From Paenibacillus pedocola (GTDB lineage Bacteria > Bacillota > Bacilli > Paenibacillales > Paenibacillaceae), in NCBI RefSeq assembly GCF_031599675.1, contig NZ_CP134223.1:5934501-5998500 (forward strand): a stretch of DNA of 64,000 nt, read 5' to 3'. The notes beneath the pieces are model-generated. The model had not been told where the DNA came from. It was given only the letters and a program-made list of their open reading frames with translations, and made no database searches. This document shows, piece after piece, positions 61,119 to 64,000 of the stretch (positions are counted from its first letter, which is position 1; the number at the start of each line of letters is the position of its first letter). The translations under genes and the position numbers were made by a program.

Positions 61119-64000
61119 CTACAGGAAACCTGCCATACCGAGCATACGCTGCAGCATCACCGCTGCTTGGGCCCTGGTTGCATTACCCTGCGGTTGGAAT
61201 TCAGTGGGGGTCATTCCCAGTATAATTCCTTCCTGCACAGCTTTGGCGACAAACTCAGCACTTGCATTCTGGATTTTACCTCTGTCTTTAAAGGCACTTA
61301 GCGCAGATGAAGCGGTGCCGTCCAGTGTGATTGGATTCTTCGTGTATTCCATCGCACGGATAATCATAATTGCCAGCTGTTCCCGGGTAATATTGTCATT
61401 CGGCCGGAAGGTACCGTCTGTATTCCCTGTAATAATTCCAGCTTTAGCCGCTGCACCAATATAATCACCTGTCTGTGTGGAAGGCTGAACATCTCTGAAC
61501 TGCTGTGCGGTCACCCTGTCCCCCAGCAGCCCCAGTCCCCTGCTGAGCATTACTGCAAACTCAGCCCGGGTTATCTTCAGTTCCGGCTTAAACGCCGTAC
61601 CGTAACTGCTGTCGATAATATTTTTGGCAGCAAGTAAATCTACAGTTGTCTTTGCCCAGTGCTTGCTCATATCGGTAAAGCTGCGGGTTGAGAGGAACGT
61701 GCCGACTACCTGATTGCCTGTTGTACTGGCCTTGATTACCGTATAACTTCCGGCCGAGCCAATCTTGGTAGGCAGATAAGCAGCATCATAATAGGCAAGA
61801 TCCAGTCTGGCCGCTGATACCTGGTCATTGTTCAATGTTGAGGTCGTGCGCACGGCATACTCTCCAGGTACAGTAAGGACGGTACCATTGGAATAATTGC
61901 CGCTGACCACGGCGCTCAGCCTGATATCGGTCAAGCTGGTTACAGGTTGCAATCCTTGTGTTCTAAGCTTCTGCTCGAAAGGCGTGTATGTGCCGGATGG
62001 AACCTTCTCCAGCCGGAGTACAAGCGATATCGTGTTGCTGTCTGCGATCAGGTTTGCGGCAAGGCTGTTCATATTGATATCATCCAGCGCCAGAGTAAAC
62101 ATGCTGTCACCGTAGCGAATCCCGAAGGTCGACTTACTGTTGCGGTTTACGGCATCCAGCAGCGGCTTGAGCGGTACCGATACATAGGCTGCTTGCTCTG
62201 TCGACGGGACTTCAAACACTAACGATGGCGTGCCCAGCTTATAAAGATAATCATAGCTGGCAGCCAAGCGATCCGTGGTCAGTGTATATCGTTTGAGCGA
62301 CTGGCTGTAAACGGAACGATCCTCTGCCACAGAAGCGGAGTCGCTCTTGAGCAGCGGATATTCCTTCCCAAATTCACCTGCAGTGAGCGTACCCAGATAG
62401 GAAGGACGGCTAGCCGTTGTGGTGGTTCCACCAGTCAGGTTCTGAACGGATAGTGCTGTAAATGACGCAAGCGCATTGCCGCTTACATCAAAAATGCCTC
62501 CAGCTCCTGTCATATAGGACAGGTCAACTGCTTGTCCGGTTTTCACTACTGAAGACAGAACTAATTTCAGCGTTGCTCCGGTTACAGTAAAAGATTGTAC
62601 GCCTACCATACTTCCGTCTACTCTGACTGCGAATTGCCCGGCATATAGCGATGTACTGGCCTGCATACTTTTGCTGAAAGTAACGGTAAGCTCATCACCA
62701 GTGATAGTTGCTGAACTGATATTCGGCACTGTCGTTACAGTTACACTGCTTCCCGAGATAGAGACCGGTTGGAGATTAATGTATGCAGCCCTATTGCCAT
62801 TGAAATCGCTGATTCCGGCAGTCCCCGGAACATAAGAGATTGTGGTGTAACTCGTTGTTGAAAGTGCACTCTCTACAGTAAGTGTTACTTGATTTCCGCT
62901 TATGGCTACGTTGGTTACATAGTTAGGCGTACTTCCCACCAGGACCGAGAACTGACTGATCATCGGCAGATTGCCCGAGGATAATCCCTCATTATAAGTA
63001 AGTATAATCTGCTTGCCTGAACCGACTGCACTCTGATATACCGGAGCGGTCGTATCGCTGGTGTTGCGGATATAGAAATCGCTGAAGTTTGTGATGTTCT
63101 GACCGTATTGATCCTGAAGCGGATAAGACCCGGCGATGTAGGTTATCCGGACAGCCTGGCCGCTTGATGCTACATTATTTACGCCTAAAGTAACTGTCGA
63201 ACCACTGGAGCTAACAGAATTAACGCCTAATGAAACGCCGTCTGCGTACACATAGAACTGGCCATAACCAGCTGTAGAAGCAGTTCTCAGCACATCATTA
63301 AAATTCAAAACTACAGTCTTTCCAGACAAAGTTCCGTCTTTGGGTGTAGGCAATGCTGATTGAACCGAATTCGTTACCTGCCGTGATGAAAAAGTGTTTG
63401 CCGTATTTCCGCTCAAGTCTTGAATGGTTCTCAAGCCGCCTGAATAGGAGATCTTAACAATTTGCCCTACAGCTACACCAGTGCTAAGCGTCACATATAC
63501 GCTGTCTCCCTGAATGTAAATACTTTCGATCGCTCTTTTCTCATCATTGACCGTTACTGAAAAACTGCTCATCAGCAATGATACCGATGAATTAAGCGGC
63601 TCGTCGTATTTCAAACGGATAGTACGATTGTTCTCGAGCACTGCTGAAGAGAGTATGGGGGACATCTTATCTAACGCTATGGTCCGGAAGCTCCAGGAGC
63701 TCTTTCCGTTAACTCCGTCGTATTGATTATTATTACTGTCAACAAATGTCCCTTTAGCGATATCAATATAATAGGTTGTGTCGTTTTCTAGTGATGTCGA
63801 AGGTACAATAACGTATTCCTTAGAATTAGTACCTGAAACTACAGATACAGATGTTGTTAGTTTTGTCCCGCTACTTTTATACAGAGCTACTCCACTCTCA
63901 GCGGTTAAAGTTGCCGCTTGGTTGAAAGCAATCTTAATAGGATCACCAGTACCTACAGTCTCACTGCGGTCAGCCGGACTAAGCGCTGTTACGCCAAATC
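61119..64000 (-). CDS. Large SLH surface protein with Ig-like repeats (5' end beyond window)
   Basis: The frame is open without a stop to the right edge: translation through 64000 still reads as a Big_5-type Ig module (TTYYIDIAKGTFVDSNN, then SSWSFRTIALDK). The ATG at 63665 is therefore internal, and the true start lies outside. About 960 residues are visible. Repeated modules of 90-110 residues follow (motifs like QIVKISYSGGLRTIQDLSGN and QAVRITYIAGSYPLQDQYGQ). Three SLH domains form the C terminus (FTDMSKHWAK..., FRDVQPSTQTGDYIG..., FKDRGKIQNASAEF...), which anchor to secondary wall polymer. A strong terminator follows the stop. Confidence 0.87.
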   Translation of the reverse strand, partial: FGVTALSPADRSETVGTGDPIKIAFNQAATLTAESGVALYKSSGTKLTTSVSVVSGTNSKEYVIVPSTSLENDTTYYIDIAKGTFVDSNNNQYDGVNGKSSWSFRTIALDKMSPILSSAVLENNRTIRLKYDEPLNSSVSLLMSSFSVTVNDEKRAIESIYIQGDSVYVTLSTGVAVGQIVKISYSGGLRTIQDLSGNTANTFSSRQVTNSVQSALPTPKDGTLSGKTVVLNFNDVLRTASTAGYGQFYVYADGVSLGVNSVSSSGSTVTLGVNNVASSGQAVRITYIAGSYPLQDQYGQNITNFSDFYIRNTSDTTAPVYQSAVGSGKQIILTYNEGLSSGNLPMISQFSVLVGSTPNYVTNVAISGNQVTLTVESALSTTSYTTISYVPGTAGISDFNGNRAAYINLQPVSISGSSVTVTTVPNISSATITGDELTVTFSKSMQASTSLYAGQFAVRVDGSMVGVQSFTVTGATLKLVLSSVVKTGQAVDLSYMTGAGGIFDVSGNALASFTALSVQNLTGGTTTTASRPSYLGTLTAGEFGKEYPLLKSDSASVAEDRSVYSQSLKRYTLTTDRLAASYDYLYKLGTPSLVFEVPSTEQAAYVSVPLKPLLDAVNRNSKSTFGIRYGDSMFTLALDDINMNSLAANLIADSNTISLVLRLEKVPSGTYTPFEQKLRTQGLQPVTSLTDIRLSAVVSGNYSNGTVLTVPGEYAVRTTSTLNNDQVSAARLDLAYYDAAYLPTKIGSAGSYTVIKASTTGNQVVGTFLSTRSFTDMSKHWAKTTVDLLAAKNIIDSSYGTAFKPELKITRAEFAVMLSRGLGLLGDRVTAQQFRDVQPSTQTGDYIGAAAKAGIITGNTDGTFRPNDNITREQLAIMIIRAMEYTKNPITLDGTASSALSAFKDRGKIQNASAEFVAKAVQEGIILGMTPTEFQPQGNATRAQAAVMLQRMLGMAGFL

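Overview
The window looks like a chromosomal segment of a Paenibacillus-type endospore-forming Firmicute. This is inferred from a comF–flg–fliW–csrA–flagellin–flaG–fliD–fliS block, a neighbouring degS/degU pair, strong GGAGG ribosome sites, S-layer (SLH) proteins, a long-form hibernation factor and a frameshifted prfB, all with mixed-GC coding DNA. Almost every gene lies on the minus strand. The two clear exceptions are a giant surface protein and an esterase.

Layout. 1–11.1 kb: a type IV pilus locus with pilC (cut by the window edge), pilT, pilB, a PilX-like protein and two prepilins. A 1512-residue wall or surface protein with DUF5057-like, choice-of-anchor-A-like and Ig-like parts is set among them. 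11.2–12.1 kb: a putative esterase. 12.1–21.2 kb: arginine biosynthesis as argCJBDF followed by argGH, with about 700 bp of nested palindromic repeats between the two groups. 21.2–29.7 kb: housekeeping genes (yitT family, prfB with programmed frameshift, secA, hpf, an SLH protein, a cold-shock protein).

29.7–55.2 kb: the flagellar/competence region. Read in the direction of transcription it runs comFA (frameshifted), comFC, yvyF, flgM, flgN, flgK, flgL, a DUF6470 gene, fliW, csrA, three flagellins, three GT2 glycosyltransferases, rfbF, rfbG, a sugar C-methyltransferase, an RmlC-type epimerase, an SDR reductase, a second methyltransferase, a hexapeptide acyltransferase, flaG, fliD, fliS and fliT. 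The ten-gene block between the flagellins and flaG is best read as a flagellin glycosylation island that builds an unusual CDP-linked 6-deoxy sugar. SigD-type promoters precede flgM, the flagellins and flaG. Each flagellin has a CsrA-type hairpin just upstream of its ribosome site, so the FliW–CsrA–flagellin feedback loop appears to act on three genes.

55.3–64 kb: a small membrane protein of unknown role, degU and degS, a secreted phosphodiester-glycosidase-like protein with copper-amine-oxidase-N-type repeats, and a large SLH surface protein that runs off the right edge. No tRNA, rRNA, CRISPR array, prophage or transposase gene was seen. The mobile-looking DNA consists of short palindromic repeat elements only.
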